Source: Gemmatimonadales bacterium (GTDB lineage: Bacteria; Gemmatimonadota; Gemmatimonadetes; Longimicrobiales; Gaopeijiaceae). From it: a stretch of DNA of 44,365 nucleotides. Every line of letters begins with the position of its first letter. Position 1 is the first letter of the stretch. Shown one piece after another: positions 32,163 through 41,135 of the stretch. A model generated the notes under the pieces. That model saw only the letters and a list, made by a program, of their open reading frames with translations. It was not told where the DNA came from and made no database searches. Position numbers and translations under genes: made by a program. Where the stretch lies: NCBI GenBank assembly GCA_007692665.1, contig REBP01000122.1, forward strand, positions 1 to 44,365, in the 5' to 3' direction.

Positions 32163-34277
32163 ATGACCCGTCCTTCCCGTCGTGCTCCCCGCACGCTCCT
32201 CGCCTGGACCCTCTCCCTGGTCGTCGCCACCGGAGCCATGGGCGCCGCCCCCGTGGCGGCCGCCGCGCAGTCTCCGGCGGCGCTGCCGGGGATGATCCCG
32301 GAGGACTACCACCGGCTCGCCTTCGTCAGCGATCCGCAGATCTCGCCCGACGCCTCGGAAGTGGCCTTCGTGCTTCGCCGGGTGGCCGACGACCGACGGG
32401 CGCGCGACGGATCGATCTGGATCGTCCCCGTGGAGGGGGGCGGAGAGCCCCGCCAGCTCACGTCGGGGAACCGCGATGCCATGCCCCGCTGGGCGCCGAA
32501 CGGGACCCGCCTCGCCTACCTGGACCGGGCCCGCGACCCGGAGGCGGAAGGTGAAGACGCCGCTTCCGGTACGAGGCTTCGCATCCTCCCGCGGGAAGGG
32601 GGCGTGGCTTCCACCGTCCTCCACCTTCAGCAGGGTTCGGTCACGGACTTCCGGTGGACCCGCGACGGCAGGATCCTGCTGACGCTGGACCTGGATCCCG
32701 AGGTGTCGGACCCTCGCCGGCCCGCCCCGGAGCGCGACCCGACCCGGCCGGACATGACCGTCGTCACGCAGGCGGTCTACCAGGGTGGCACGGGGTTCCT
32801 GGGACCGGAGCGCCAGCACCTCTGGCTCCTGGATCCCGTGGTGGGTGCGTTCTCGCGGGTCACGCCCGGCGATGCGCGGTGGAACGACCGGAGCGCCGCG
32901 GTCTCCCCCGACGGACGGATGGTGGTCTTCCAGCGTGACGCCTCGGGCGAGGAGTACGACGGGGCCTTCGACCGGGAGTTCTTCCTTCTGAACATCGACG
33001 CCGTGCCGGGGACCGACCCCACCCCCCTTGGGCTCCCCCGGGGACGCCCCGAGGATCCCGCCTGGGCCCCTGACGGACGCTCGATCCTGTACCGCCTTCG
33101 TCCCGGACGCTACGCCCGGTCGCATCTCCAGGTCGTGGAGGTCCCGGCGGAGGGCGAGGCTCCGCGCTCGCCCCGCACGCTGACACTGGACACCGACCTC
33201 TTTCCCCAGCACTTCTTCTGGCACCCGACCGGCCGACATCTCTACTTCACCGCCGACCACCGGGGGACGCACCCCCTCTACCGGGTGAACGCGAACGGCT
33301 CCGACGTGCGTCCGCTCTTCGGCGAGGACGGCGTCGTGTCGGATCCCACCGTCTCGGCGGACGGGCGCCGCATTGCCTTCCTCTACGAGAACGAGGTGAA
33401 TCCCCCCGAGGTCTGGGTGGCCGAGGAGGACGGCCGGAACCCGCGTCCCGTCACCTCCTTCAACCAGGCGCTCCTGGGGGAGATCGACCTGGTCCGGGCC
33501 GAGGAGTTCGACTTCCTGAACGGCGAGGGCGACCTGCTGCAGGGCTTCCTGGTGCGGCCGGTGGGGTGGAGCGCCGACACGACGCACCCGCTGGTCCTGA
33601 ACATCAAGGGCGGCCCCGGGGGGATGTGGGGGCGCCGGTGGTTCCCCGAGTTCCAGATGATGGCGGCGGCGGGGTACGCCGTGGCCTTCGTGAACTACCG
33701 GGGGAGCACGGGCTACGGCCATGCCTTCCAGAGCGCGGTCCGGCTCGACTACGGCGGCGCCGATGCCCGCGACAACCTCCGCCTGCTGGACGAGACGCTG
33801 TCGAGGAACCCCTGGATCGACCGGGATCGCCTCTTCATCACCGGGGGGAGCCACGGCGGTTTCCTGACGAACTGGATCACCACCGAGACCGACCGGTTCC
33901 GGGCGGCGGTCACCCAGCGGAGCGTGTCGAACTGGATCTCGGAAGCCGGCACGCAGGCCTACCCGCCCCGGGCCATGCGCGAGGAGTTCGGGGGGACGAT
34001 CTGGGAGAACTACGCCCTCTACTGGGAGCGCTCCCCCCTCTCGCGCGCCGACCGCGTCCGCACGCCGACGCTGATCATCCATTCCGACGGCGACGTGATC
34101 ACCCCCCTGGGGCAGGGGCAGGAGTGGTACTTCGCGCTGAAGGCGCTGGGCGTCCCCACCGAGATGGTGGTCTTCCACGGCGAAGGGCACGAGCTGTCGC
34201 GCTCCGGCACCCCGGTGAACCTGGTGGAGCGGCTCCGCAGGATCCTGGAGTGGTTCGAGCGGTGGGACACGCCGTGA
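32163..34277 (+). CDS. Secreted S9-family peptidase (prolyl oligopeptidase / acylaminoacyl-peptidase type)
   Basis: The product has 704 residues from ATG 32163 with a signal peptide (TLLAWTLSLVVATGAMGAAPVAAAAQ). The N-terminal 400 residues have WD40-like PD40 blades with many ISPDAS, VSPDG and APDGRS repeats, forming the propeller that gates the active site. The C-terminal alpha/beta hydrolase has the S9 motif GGSHGGFL with nucleophile S563, D644 (HSDGDVITPLGQ) and H676 (GEGHELSR). ITGGSHGG and FVNYRGSTGYG are S9C features. The enzyme would cleave short, often blocked, peptides in the periplasm. Its stop overlaps the methyltransferase GTG (GTGA). Confidence 0.94.
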   Translation: MTRPSRRAPRTLLAWTLSLVVATGAMGAAPVAAAAQSPAALPGMIPEDYHRLAFVSDPQISPDASEVAFVLRRVADDRRARDGSIWIVPVEGGGEPRQLTSGNRDAMPRWAPNGTRLAYLDRARDPEAEGEDAASGTRLRILPREGGVASTVLHLQQGSVTDFRWTRDGRILLTLDLDPEVSDPRRPAPERDPTRPDMTVVTQAVYQGGTGFLGPERQHLWLLDPVVGAFSRVTPGDARWNDRSAAVSPDGRMVVFQRDASGEEYDGAFDREFFLLNIDAVPGTDPTPLGLPRGRPEDPAWAPDGRSILYRLRPGRYARSHLQVVEVPAEGEAPRSPRTLTLDTDLFPQHFFWHPTGRHLYFTADHRGTHPLYRVNANGSDVRPLFGEDGVVSDPTVSADGRRIAFLYENEVNPPEVWVAEEDGRNPRPVTSFNQALLGEIDLVRAEEFDFLNGEGDLLQGFLVRPVGWSADTTHPLVLNIKGGPGGMWGRRWFPEFQMMAAAGYAVAFVNYRGSTGYGHAFQSAVRLDYGGADARDNLRLLDETLSRNPWIDRDRLFITGGSHGGFLTNWITTETDRFRAAVTQRSVSNWISEAGTQAYPPRAMREEFGGTIWENYALYWERSPLSRADRVRTPTLIIHSDGDVITPLGQGQEWYFALKALGVPTEMVVFHGEGHELSRSGTPVNLVERLRRILEWFERWDTP

Positions 34278-35869
34278 CGCCTCGCATCTCCGGCTCGTCC
34301 CCCGGCACCCCTCACGTCATCTCCACCGAGCGCCTCGAGCGCTACCGGCCCATCGTCGAGGACTTCGACGACTTCGTCGAGGCGAACCTCGCCCCCGAGC
34401 CGCTGAACCTCCGCATCCGCACGGGGCTCACCACCCCGGCGGCGCTGGATGCCGCGCTCACCGCCCAGGGCTTCGAACTGGCGCCGGTCCCCGGGCTCCC
34501 CACCCTCCGGAAGGTCGTCTCGTCGCCCCATTCCCCCGCCCAGACCCTGGAGCACTGGCTCGGTCACCTCCACGTGCAGCAGGCCGTCATGGCGCTCCCC
34601 TCGCTGGCGCTGGACCCCCGTCCCGGCGAGCGGGTGCTGGACCTCTGCGCCGCCCCCGGCGGAAAGACCTCGCACATGGCCGAACTCATGGAGGACCGCG
34701 GCTGCCTCCTGGCGGTGGACCCGAAGGAAAAGCGCCTCCGGGGCCTCATGGCAAACCTCTTCCGGCTGGGGCACACGAACATCCTGGTGGTGGCCTCGGA
34801 CGGCCGCGAACTCCCTGCGGGGGCCCTCTTCGACCGGGTCCTGGTGGACGCGCCCTGCTCCGCCGAGGGGAATTTCCGGCGCACCCGGGGCCGCCTCCCG
34901 AAGCGCGACGCGAAGTTCGTGCACTACGTGACCTCCCTGCAGGAGACGCTGCTCCGCCGCGCGATCTCCCTCACCCGGCCGGGGGGGACCATCGTGTACA
35001 GCACCTGCACCTGGGCCCCGGAAGAAAACGAGGCCATCGTGGCACGGGTCCTGGAGGATGCGCCGGTGGCAGTGGAGCGAATTCCCCTGGTGCTCCCCCA
35101 CGCTCCGGGCATTACCGAGTGGAAGGGGCAGAGCTTTCCGGCGGCGGTGCGGGAGGCATGGCGGCTCTATCCGCAGCACCTGGATTCGGGCGGGGCGTTC
35201 ATGGTCCGCCTCCGGCGCCTGGAGGACGACGGGAGCGAGGCGGCCGGGGGCGGGGGTGCGGAAGGTGCGGGCGACCGCCTCCGCCATCGGGACCCCGAAC
35301 ACGACGCCGGCTGGGGGGCCATTCCCGACGGCTTCCCCGGCGAGGAGGCCGGCCCCGCCCGGGAGCGCATCCGGGCTGCCACCGACTTCCTCCGCGACGG
35401 GTTCGGCATGGACCCGGCGGTGCTGGACGGCCTGGGGTGGATGGCCCGCGCCGACAACCTCTGGGTTCAGACGGCCGGCGAGTGGCCGGTGGACGGCTGG
35501 GGTCACGCCGGGCACCGGCCGGTTCCGCGTCCGTCGTCCGGGGGGTGGCGGGTGGTGAGCCTGGGGCTCCGGGCCTTCCGAGGGGGCGGCGCCGACGGGT
35601 TCGAGACGCCGTCCACGGCCCTCCTCACCCGCTTCGCCGACGCGCTGGGGCCGGAGCGGCGCGTGGAGCTGGACGACGAGGAGCTGCGGACGCTCCTTCG
35701 GCGGGAGCGGATCCAGCGCCCCGACGCCCCGCCGGGGCCCGTGGCGGTGTCGTGGCGAGGAAGGGTGCTGGGGCGGGGCATGTGCGGACGCCCCGGGCTC
35801 GAGCTCCAGGTGCCGCGCTCCCAGGCGACCCGGCTTTCGGCGCTCCTCGAGGGGGCTGATCGGCTCTGA
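34274..35869 (+). CDS. RsmF/YebU-type rRNA (cytosine-C5)-methyltransferase
   Basis: GTG at 34274 overlaps the peptidase stop (GTGA). The product has 531 residues. An N-terminal RNA-binding part (ERYRPIVEDFDDFVEANL) precedes the Rossmann SAM domain: motif I DLCAAPGGKT (123-132), LLAVDPKEKRLR, motif IV DAPCSAEGNFR with C195, and motif VI YSTCTWAPEENE with C245, the two Cys of NOL1/NOP2/sun enzymes. A Gly/Glu-rich linker follows. The C-terminal 150 residues (LTRFADALGPERRVELDDEELRTLLR ... GRVLGRGMCGRPGLELQVPRSQATRL) resemble the RsmF tail and PUA-like region. It probably makes m5C in 16S rRNA. Pairing with a secreted peptidase is by coupling only; no pathway link is apparent. Confidence 0.93.
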   Translation: MTPRISGSSPGTPHVISTERLERYRPIVEDFDDFVEANLAPEPLNLRIRTGLTTPAALDAALTAQGFELAPVPGLPTLRKVVSSPHSPAQTLEHWLGHLHVQQAVMALPSLALDPRPGERVLDLCAAPGGKTSHMAELMEDRGCLLAVDPKEKRLRGLMANLFRLGHTNILVVASDGRELPAGALFDRVLVDAPCSAEGNFRRTRGRLPKRDAKFVHYVTSLQETLLRRAISLTRPGGTIVYSTCTWAPEENEAIVARVLEDAPVAVERIPLVLPHAPGITEWKGQSFPAAVREAWRLYPQHLDSGGAFMVRLRRLEDDGSEAAGGGGAEGAGDRLRHRDPEHDAGWGAIPDGFPGEEAGPARERIRAATDFLRDGFGMDPAVLDGLGWMARADNLWVQTAGEWPVDGWGHAGHRPVPRPSSGGWRVVSLGLRAFRGGGADGFETPSTALLTRFADALGPERRVELDDEELRTLLRRERIQRPDAPPGPVAVSWRGRVLGRGMCGRPGLELQVPRSQATRLSALLEGADRL

Positions 35870-35883
35870 CCCCGGAAGGCCGG

Positions 35884-35907
35884 CGCCGCCACCGGCACCT
35901 GGCGGCG
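35884..35907 (+). terminator. Hairpin after the rRNA methyltransferase gene
   Basis: CGCCGCCA (35884-35891) and TGGCGGCG (35900-35907) form a perfect 8-bp stem with an 8-base loop, 14 bases after the stop. It is followed by a direct repeat TCTCCATCCG (35931-35950, two copies) before EgtB. There is no T-run. Confidence 0.5.
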
Positions 35908-35989
35908 GGTACACGGGTATCCGGGGCCAGTCTCCATCCGTCTCCATCCGTCGTCGCCTGCTGTCCGCCCATGATCCGGGAGTTTCGAC

Positions 35990-37303
35990 ATGGAATCTGC
36001 ATCCCTCCTGCCCCGTTTTCAGGAGGTCCGCCGCTTCACCACCGCGCTCACCGAGGGACTCGCCCCCGAGGACCAGGTGGTCCAGTCCATGGAGGATGTG
36101 AGCCCCACCAAGTGGCACCTGGCCCACACCTCGTGGTTCTGGGAAGTCTTCGTGCTGGAGCCGCATCTGGCCGGGTACAGGGCGCTGGATCCTGACTACC
36201 ATTTCCTGTTCAATTCCTACTACGTCCAGGCCGGGGAGCGTCACTGCCGGGCCCAGCGCGGGTGGCTCTCCCGACCCACGGTGGCCCAGGTCATGGACTA
36301 CCGGGCCCACGTGGACCAGGGGATGGAGGCCCTCCTTTCCGACGCCGACCGCATGGCGGGAGACGCGGAGCTTCGGGCGCTGGTGGAACTCGGCATGAAC
36401 CATGAGCAGCAGCACCAGGAGCTCATGCTCACCGACCTGAAGCACGTGTTCGGCGTGAACCCGCTGCGGCCGGCGTACCGGGCGATCGAGCCCGCGGGTG
36501 CGTCCCCGGCTGCCATGGCACCGCCCCTGCGGTTCGTGGAGTTTCCCGGTGGCGTGCACGAGATCGGCCAGGCGGGCGCCGGGAACCAGGCCTCGAACGG
36601 AGGCCCCTTCGCCTACGACAACGAGGGGCCGCGCCACCGCCGCTTTCTCGAGCCCTTCGCGCTGGCCGACCGCCTTGTCACGAACGGCGAGTACCTGGCG
36701 TTCAGGGCCGACGGCGGGTACCGGCGACCGGAGCTCTGGATGTCGGCAGGGTGGGCGGCTCGCGAAGCCCACGGCTGGACCGAGCCGTTCTACTGGGAAG
36801 AGCGGGGCGGCACCTGGTGGGGGTTCACGCTCTCCGGGTTGCGGGAGCTTCGCATGAACGAACCGGTGGTCCACCTGAACTGGTACGAGGCCGACGCCTA
36901 CGCCCGCTGGGCCGGTGCCCGGCTTCCCCGGGAAGACGAGTGGGAGGTGGCGGCCCGGGCCGCCCTCGAGGCCGGCGCCCCCTTCGCGGGGAACCTGGCG
37001 GAGGGCGGGCGCTTTCACCCGGCGCCGGCATCCGGGAGTGAAAGCGGGTCCGGTCCCGCCACCATCCGCCAGCTCTTCGGCGACGCCTGGGAGTGGACCG
37101 CCAGCGACTACGCCCCCTACCCGGGGTACCGTGCGGCGCCTGGTGCCGTGGGGGAGTACAACGGCAAGTTCATGACCGGGCAGTATGTCCTCCGGGGCGG
37201 GTCCTGCGCGACCTCCCGGAGTCACCTCCGCATCACCTACCGGAACTTCTTCCCTCCCGAGGCCGCGTGGCAGTTCACGGGCCTCCGCCTCGCCCGCGAC
37301 TGA
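35990..37303 (+). CDS. egtB: Ergothioneine biosynthesis sulfoxide synthase EgtB
   Basis: The ATG at 35990 follows CCGGGAG, and the product has 437 residues. EgtB is a non-heme iron enzyme that joins hercynine to gamma-Glu-Cys or Cys using oxygen. The N-terminal DinB-like domain has H46 (or H43) in KWHLAHTSWFWE and H138/H142 in MNHEQQHQELM, together the 3-His iron site. The C-terminal formylglycine-generating-enzyme-like domain has PVVHLNWYEADAYARWAGARLPREDEWEVAAR, GDAWEWTASDYAPYPGY and VLRGGSCATSRSHLRITYRNFF. It begins 14 bases before the EgtD gene, so both form a unit. Missing egtA, egtC and egtE may be elsewhere. The Cys/gamma-Glu-Cys choice cannot be read by eye. Confidence 0.95.
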   Translation: MESASLLPRFQEVRRFTTALTEGLAPEDQVVQSMEDVSPTKWHLAHTSWFWEVFVLEPHLAGYRALDPDYHFLFNSYYVQAGERHCRAQRGWLSRPTVAQVMDYRAHVDQGMEALLSDADRMAGDAELRALVELGMNHEQQHQELMLTDLKHVFGVNPLRPAYRAIEPAGASPAAMAPPLRFVEFPGGVHEIGQAGAGNQASNGGPFAYDNEGPRHRRFLEPFALADRLVTNGEYLAFRADGGYRRPELWMSAGWAAREAHGWTEPFYWEERGGTWWGFTLSGLRELRMNEPVVHLNWYEADAYARWAGARLPREDEWEVAARAALEAGAPFAGNLAEGGRFHPAPASGSESGSGPATIRQLFGDAWEWTASDYAPYPGYRAAPGAVGEYNGKFMTGQYVLRGGSCATSRSHLRITYRNFFPPEAAWQFTGLRLARD

Positions 37304-37317
37304 ACCCCGCCCGTCCC

Positions 37318-38364
37318 GTGCCCGATCTACCGCAGCCCGATACACCCCAGCCCGACGCGCCGCAGCCCGACGCGCCGCAGCCCGACGCGCCGCAGAACGT
37401 CACCGACGCCCGCCGCGTGCTCTTTCACCAGGTGGTCCGTGCCCTGGACCAGGAACCCCGGCGCCTCCCGGCCAAGCTCTTCTACGACGCCCGGGGTGCG
37501 GCACTCTTCGAGGAGATCACGCGGCTGGACGAGTACTATCCGACGCGCACCGAGCTCGGTATCCTGGAAAGCTGCCTGCCCGAGGTGGCCCGGCGGGTGG
37601 GCCCCGACGCCAGGGTCGTGGAGTTCGGCACCGGAAGCGGCGAGAAGACGGCCCTCCTGCTCGGTGCCCTCGACCGCCCGCACCAGCTCGTCCTCATCGA
37701 CATCTCGGCGGAGCAGCTCCACCAGGTCGCCGAGGGTTTCCGCCGCCGGCACCCCGGGCTCCCCGTCGTGCCCCTGGCCGCCGACTACACGCTCCCGTAC
37801 CGGCTGCCCCCCCGCGCCACGGCGAACGGAACCGCCGCCGGCGCGACGCTCTTCTTCTTTCCCGGGAGCACGCTGGGGAACTTCGAGCCCCACGAGGCCC
37901 GGGGATTCCTGGCCAACGTGGCGCATGCGGGGGGCCGCGGCGCCGCCCTCCTCCTCGGCGTCGACCGCCAGAAGCCCCGGGAGGTGGTGGAACCCGCCTA
38001 CAACGACGCGGCAGGCGTGACCGCCGAGTTCAACCGGAACGCGCTGCATCACCTGAATCGGGAACTGGGAGGCAACTTCGATCCGGAGGCCTTCGAGCAC
38101 CGGGCCCCCTGGAACCCGGTGGCCGAGCGCATCGAGATGCACCTGGTGAGCACGCGGCGGCAGGACGTCCTCATCGACCCCCGGCTCCCGGGCGAGCGGG
38201 CCTTCGGCTTCTCGATGGAGCCGGGCGAGGCCATCGTCACCGAGCACTCCTACAAGTACTCCCCCACCCGGCTGGAAGGGCTCATCCGTTCTGCCGGATG
38301 GCAGATCGAGGATCGCTGGACCGACCACCGGAAGTGGTTCGACGTCCTGTACCTGGTGCGCTGA
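37318..38364 (+). CDS. egtD: L-histidine N-alpha-methyltransferase EgtD with repetitive N-terminal tail
   Basis: GTG at 37318, 14 bases after egtB, gives 348 residues, longer than usual (about 320) because of a tail of QPDTP/QPDAP repeats (residues 6-25). EgtD adds three methyl groups from SAM to histidine to make hercynine. Family motifs are LPAKLFYDARGAALFEEITRL (50-70), DEYYPTRTE (71-79), SAM motif VEFGTGSGEKT (101-111), LFFFPGSTLGNFEP (178-191) and GEAIVTEHSYKYS near the end. No ATG is available, and an internal GTG near residue 34 would exclude the tail, so start choice matters. It converges on the DHS gene with a 22-base gap without a hairpin. Confidence 0.93.
   Translation: MPDLPQPDTPQPDAPQPDAPQPDAPQNVTDARRVLFHQVVRALDQEPRRLPAKLFYDARGAALFEEITRLDEYYPTRTELGILESCLPEVARRVGPDARVVEFGTGSGEKTALLLGALDRPHQLVLIDISAEQLHQVAEGFRRRHPGLPVVPLAADYTLPYRLPPRATANGTAAGATLFFFPGSTLGNFEPHEARGFLANVAHAGGRGAALLLGVDRQKPREVVEPAYNDAAGVTAEFNRNALHHLNRELGGNFDPEAFEHRAPWNPVAERIEMHLVSTRRQDVLIDPRLPGERAFGFSMEPGEAIVTEHSYKYSPTRLEGLIRSAGWQIEDRWTDHRKWFDVLYLVR
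37333..37392 (+). repeat. 15-bp tandem repeat, four copies, inside the egtD 5' end
   Basis: CAGCCCGACGCGCCG occurs at 37348-37362, 37363-37377 and 37378-37392 in exact copies. A diverged copy, CAGCCCGATACACCC, lies at 37333-37347. Each unit encodes Gln-Pro-Asp-Ala/Thr-Pro, in frame. Copy number may vary by slippage between strains without breaking the frame. Confidence 0.95.
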
Positions 38365-38386
38365 ACGTGAGGCCTCCAGCCACCCT

Positions 38387-39367
38387 CTAGTCCCCGAGGA
38401 GGTATCCGAAGATCAGGGGCGCCACGATGGTCGCATCCGACTTGACCAGGAACTTGGGCGTGTCGGCGTCGAGCTTGCCCCAGGTGATCTTCTCGTTGGG
38501 CACCGCCCCCGAGTATCCGCCGTACGAGACCTCGGCGTCGGTGATCTGGCAGAAGTAGCCCCAGAAGGGGGTCTCGGGTTTCTGCATGTCCTGGATGATG
38601 CTGGGCACGGCACAGATGGCGAAGTCGCCGGCAATGCCGCCCCCGATCTGGAAGAACCCCACCGACGGGGTCCCCTCGGCAGCGCCATTGTTGGCCAGGT
38701 ACCACTCGATGAGGTGGGCGAACTGCTCGGTCCCCGACTTCACGCACTGGTGGTGGGGAACCACCCCCGTCAGGACGTTGGCGGCGAACATGTTCCCGGT
38801 GGTGGAGTCCTCCCACCCGGGGGAATAGACCGGGATTCCGGCCTCCAAGGCCGCCAGCATCCAGGAGTTGGCCGGGTCGATCTGGTAGTGGGGCTCGAGC
38901 TCGCCGGAGCGGAGCAGGTCGAAGAGGAACTCGAAGGGGAACTTGCGCTCGCCGGACTCGCAGGCGGCCGTCCACCGCTGGATCAGGCGCTTCTCGATGT
39001 GGCGCATGATGTCTTCCGGGATGCAGGTGTCGGTGACCCGGTTCATCCCCCGGTCGTAGAGCGCCACCTCGTCCTCCACCGAGAGGGCCCGCCAGTCCTG
39101 GATTACCTCGTACTCGTCGTGGGCCAGGAGGTTGAAGATGTCCTCTTCAAGGTTGGCCCCGGTGCAGGAGATGGCGTGAACCTTCCCCTCGCGGATCATG
39201 CGGGCCAGGATGATGCCGATCTGGGCGGTGGACATGGCCCCGGCCAGCGACACCAGCATCTTCCCCCCGGCGGCCAGGTGGTCCTCGTAGGCCTTCGCCG
39301 CATCCACGGTCTCGCGGGCGTTGAAGTGGAGGTAGTGCCTTTCCATGAACTCGCGTACTGCACCCAT
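38387..39367 (-). CDS. Deoxyhypusine-synthase family protein (bacterial DHS-like / homospermidine-synthase-like)
   Basis: This 326-residue protein starts at ATG 39367 after GGAGCG. It keeps the DHS Rossmann fold: LVSLAGAMSTAQIG and AISCTGANLEEDI for NAD, then YSPGWEDSTTGNMF, FQIGGGIAGDFAIC and the catalytic-Lys region VPNEKITWGKL with K298. In eukaryotic DHS that Lys forms the enzyme-butylimine on the way to hypusine in eIF5A. Bacteria lack eIF5A; some bacterial relatives make homospermidine or modify other targets. Which reaction this one does cannot be decided here. No polyamine gene is adjacent. It is the last gene of the minus-strand run before the convergent egtD. Confidence 0.93.
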   Translation of the reverse strand: MGAVREFMERHYLHFNARETVDAAKAYEDHLAAGGKMLVSLAGAMSTAQIGIILARMIREGKVHAISCTGANLEEDIFNLLAHDEYEVIQDWRALSVEDEVALYDRGMNRVTDTCIPEDIMRHIEKRLIQRWTAACESGERKFPFEFLFDLLRSGELEPHYQIDPANSWMLAALEAGIPVYSPGWEDSTTGNMFAANVLTGVVPHHQCVKSGTEQFAHLIEWYLANNGAAEGTPSVGFFQIGGGIAGDFAICAVPSIIQDMQKPETPFWGYFCQITDAEVSYGGYSGAVPNEKITWGKLDADTPKFLVKSDATIVAPLIFGYLLGD

Positions 39368-39467
39368 GTCGTCTCGCTCCGGCTCGGTGAATCAGAGCCT
39401 GCAAGATAGAGCGGGGGGCGGGCGGGTTCCAGTGCGGGCGTGCCGGAGGGCGTCGGCGAGCTCGGTC

Positions 39468-41126
39468 CTAGGGCCGCTCCATGCGGAGCACCCGGCCCGA
39501 CCGGACATCGGTGAACTCGCCGTCGCGAAGCGACAGCGCGCCGTTCACCAGCACGTGGACCATCCCCTCGGCATACTGGTGAGGCTCGGTAAAGGTGGCC
39601 AGGTCCCGGACCCGTTCCAGGTCGAAGACCGCGATGTCGGCGATGGAGCCCGCCCGGATCAGGCCGCGGTCGTGCATGTGGTGCACCGAGGCGGGAAGCG
39701 ACGTCATTCCCCGGACCGCGTCCTCCAGCGTGAGCACGCCCTCCTCCACCACGTAGACGCGGATGCGGCGGGCAAAGGCGCCATTGGCCCGGGGGTGGGG
39801 AACACCCTGCTCCCAGACGGCAAACTCCCCGTCGGACGAAGCCATGGTCCAGGGCTGGCGCATGAATTCCGCCAGGTCGCGGTCGTCCATGTTGAAGGAG
39901 ACGATGCCGGGGAGGCCTGCAGCCAGGAGGTCCAGCGACGTCTCCACCGGGTCCATCCCGCGCTCCCGGGCCACGTCCTCGAGCGTCCGCCCCTCGATGG
40001 ACCGGTCCGGCCCGTAGGAGCGGAACTGGATCCGGTCGGCGCCGCCCCGGCGGTCCAGGTTCTCCCACATCTCCTCGATGATCCGCGCGCGGTCCTCGGG
40101 GTCCTGGAAGCGCTCGCGCATCCGGGCGGTCCCGCCCTCCTGGGCCCAGCGGGGGACGAGGGCGGCGGAGAGGCCGGTAGCCGAGGCGGTGTAGGCATAC
40201 TGGTCGGCGAAGACCTCGAGCCCCTCCTCCCGCGCCCGCTCGATGCGGCGCACGACGGCCGTGGAGTACCCCCACACCCGGGGTCCCAGGGCCTTGATGT
40301 GCGTGACGATGGACCGCGCCCCCGACTCCCGGGCCACCGTGATCACCTCGTCCACGGCGGCCACCAGCCCGATGGTGTAGTCGGACTCGTCGCGGATGTG
40401 GCTCGTGTACACGCCACCGAACTCGGCGGCGACCTTCGCCAGCTCCACCAGCTCGTCCGTGTCGGCGAAGCTGCCGGGCGCGTAGAAGGGCCCCGATGAC
40501 AGCCCGAAGGCGCCCGCCTCCATGCCGGCGCGCACGAGCCCGCGCATCCGGTCCAGTTCGGCGGCGGTCGGGGCCCGGTCCGCCATCCCCATGACCTCGC
40601 TTCGCACCGAGCCGTGGGGCACGAGAAGGGCGGCATTCACCCCGAGGCCGTCGGCCAGGAGGTCCGCACGCTGCGCCTCCAGGTCCACCGCTCCGCCGCC
40701 GTCGGGGTTCAGGAAGACGGTCGTGATCCCCTGCGCCAGATGCGGAAAGGCGTGGCTCCGGTCGGGCTCGGTGAGTCCCTCTGCGGCGTGCGTGTGCACG
40801 TCGATGAACCCGGGCGCCACGTAAAGCCCCGCCACGTCCAGCTCCTCGGCGGCGCTCCAGCCATCCAGACGCCCCACGGCCACGATCCGGTCGCCGCGCA
40901 CCGCCACGTCGGCCCGGACCCAGGGGTTCCCCGCGCCGTCCAGCACCCGCCCGTTCCGGAGGATCAGGTCGGCCTGCTGGCTTGCAGCCGCCGGGACGGG
41001 GGCCTGCGCCGACAGTGCGTCGGGCAGGAGAGCGGGCAGCAGGGCAGGAAGGAGGGCGCCGAGCAGCAGGGCGAGCCTGCCCGGTGCGGACGGGAGGACA
41101 CGGGGCGTTCGGGAGTTTGAGGTCAT
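39468..41126 (-). CDS. Secreted N-acyl-D-amino-acid deacylase / D-aminoacylase family amidohydrolase
   Basis: This 552-residue protein has a signal peptide containing a repeated LLPALLPALLP. The amidohydrolase begins ADLILRNGRVLDGAGNPWVRADVAVRGDRIVAVG, with metal ligands H111/H113 in GFIDVHTHA. VYTSHIRDESDY and VTHIKALG follow, then SFNMDDRDLAEFMRQPWTMASSDG, HPRANGAFAR and GSIADIAVFDLERVRD, the standard end of D-aminoacylases (COG3653). It would act in the periplasm on N-acyl-D-amino acids or related lactams and hydantoins. It follows the BtuF-like gene by 9 bases, so the two are probably co-transcribed. Exact substrate is unknown. Confidence 0.93.
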   Translation of the reverse strand: MTSNSRTPRVLPSAPGRLALLLGALLPALLPALLPDALSAQAPVPAAASQQADLILRNGRVLDGAGNPWVRADVAVRGDRIVAVGRLDGWSAAEELDVAGLYVAPGFIDVHTHAAEGLTEPDRSHAFPHLAQGITTVFLNPDGGGAVDLEAQRADLLADGLGVNAALLVPHGSVRSEVMGMADRAPTAAELDRMRGLVRAGMEAGAFGLSSGPFYAPGSFADTDELVELAKVAAEFGGVYTSHIRDESDYTIGLVAAVDEVITVARESGARSIVTHIKALGPRVWGYSTAVVRRIERAREEGLEVFADQYAYTASATGLSAALVPRWAQEGGTARMRERFQDPEDRARIIEEMWENLDRRGGADRIQFRSYGPDRSIEGRTLEDVARERGMDPVETSLDLLAAGLPGIVSFNMDDRDLAEFMRQPWTMASSDGEFAVWEQGVPHPRANGAFARRIRVYVVEEGVLTLEDAVRGMTSLPASVHHMHDRGLIRAGSIADIAVFDLERVRDLATFTEPHQYAEGMVHVLVNGALSLRDGEFTDVRSGRVLRMERP

Positions 41127-41135
41127 GTCCGAAGT

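Noticed and set aside
34019-37345. 1108-codon minus-strand open frame
   Set aside because: Antisense to the S9 peptidase, RsmF and EgtB genes, which have complete active sites; no domain recognisable in the antisense reading.
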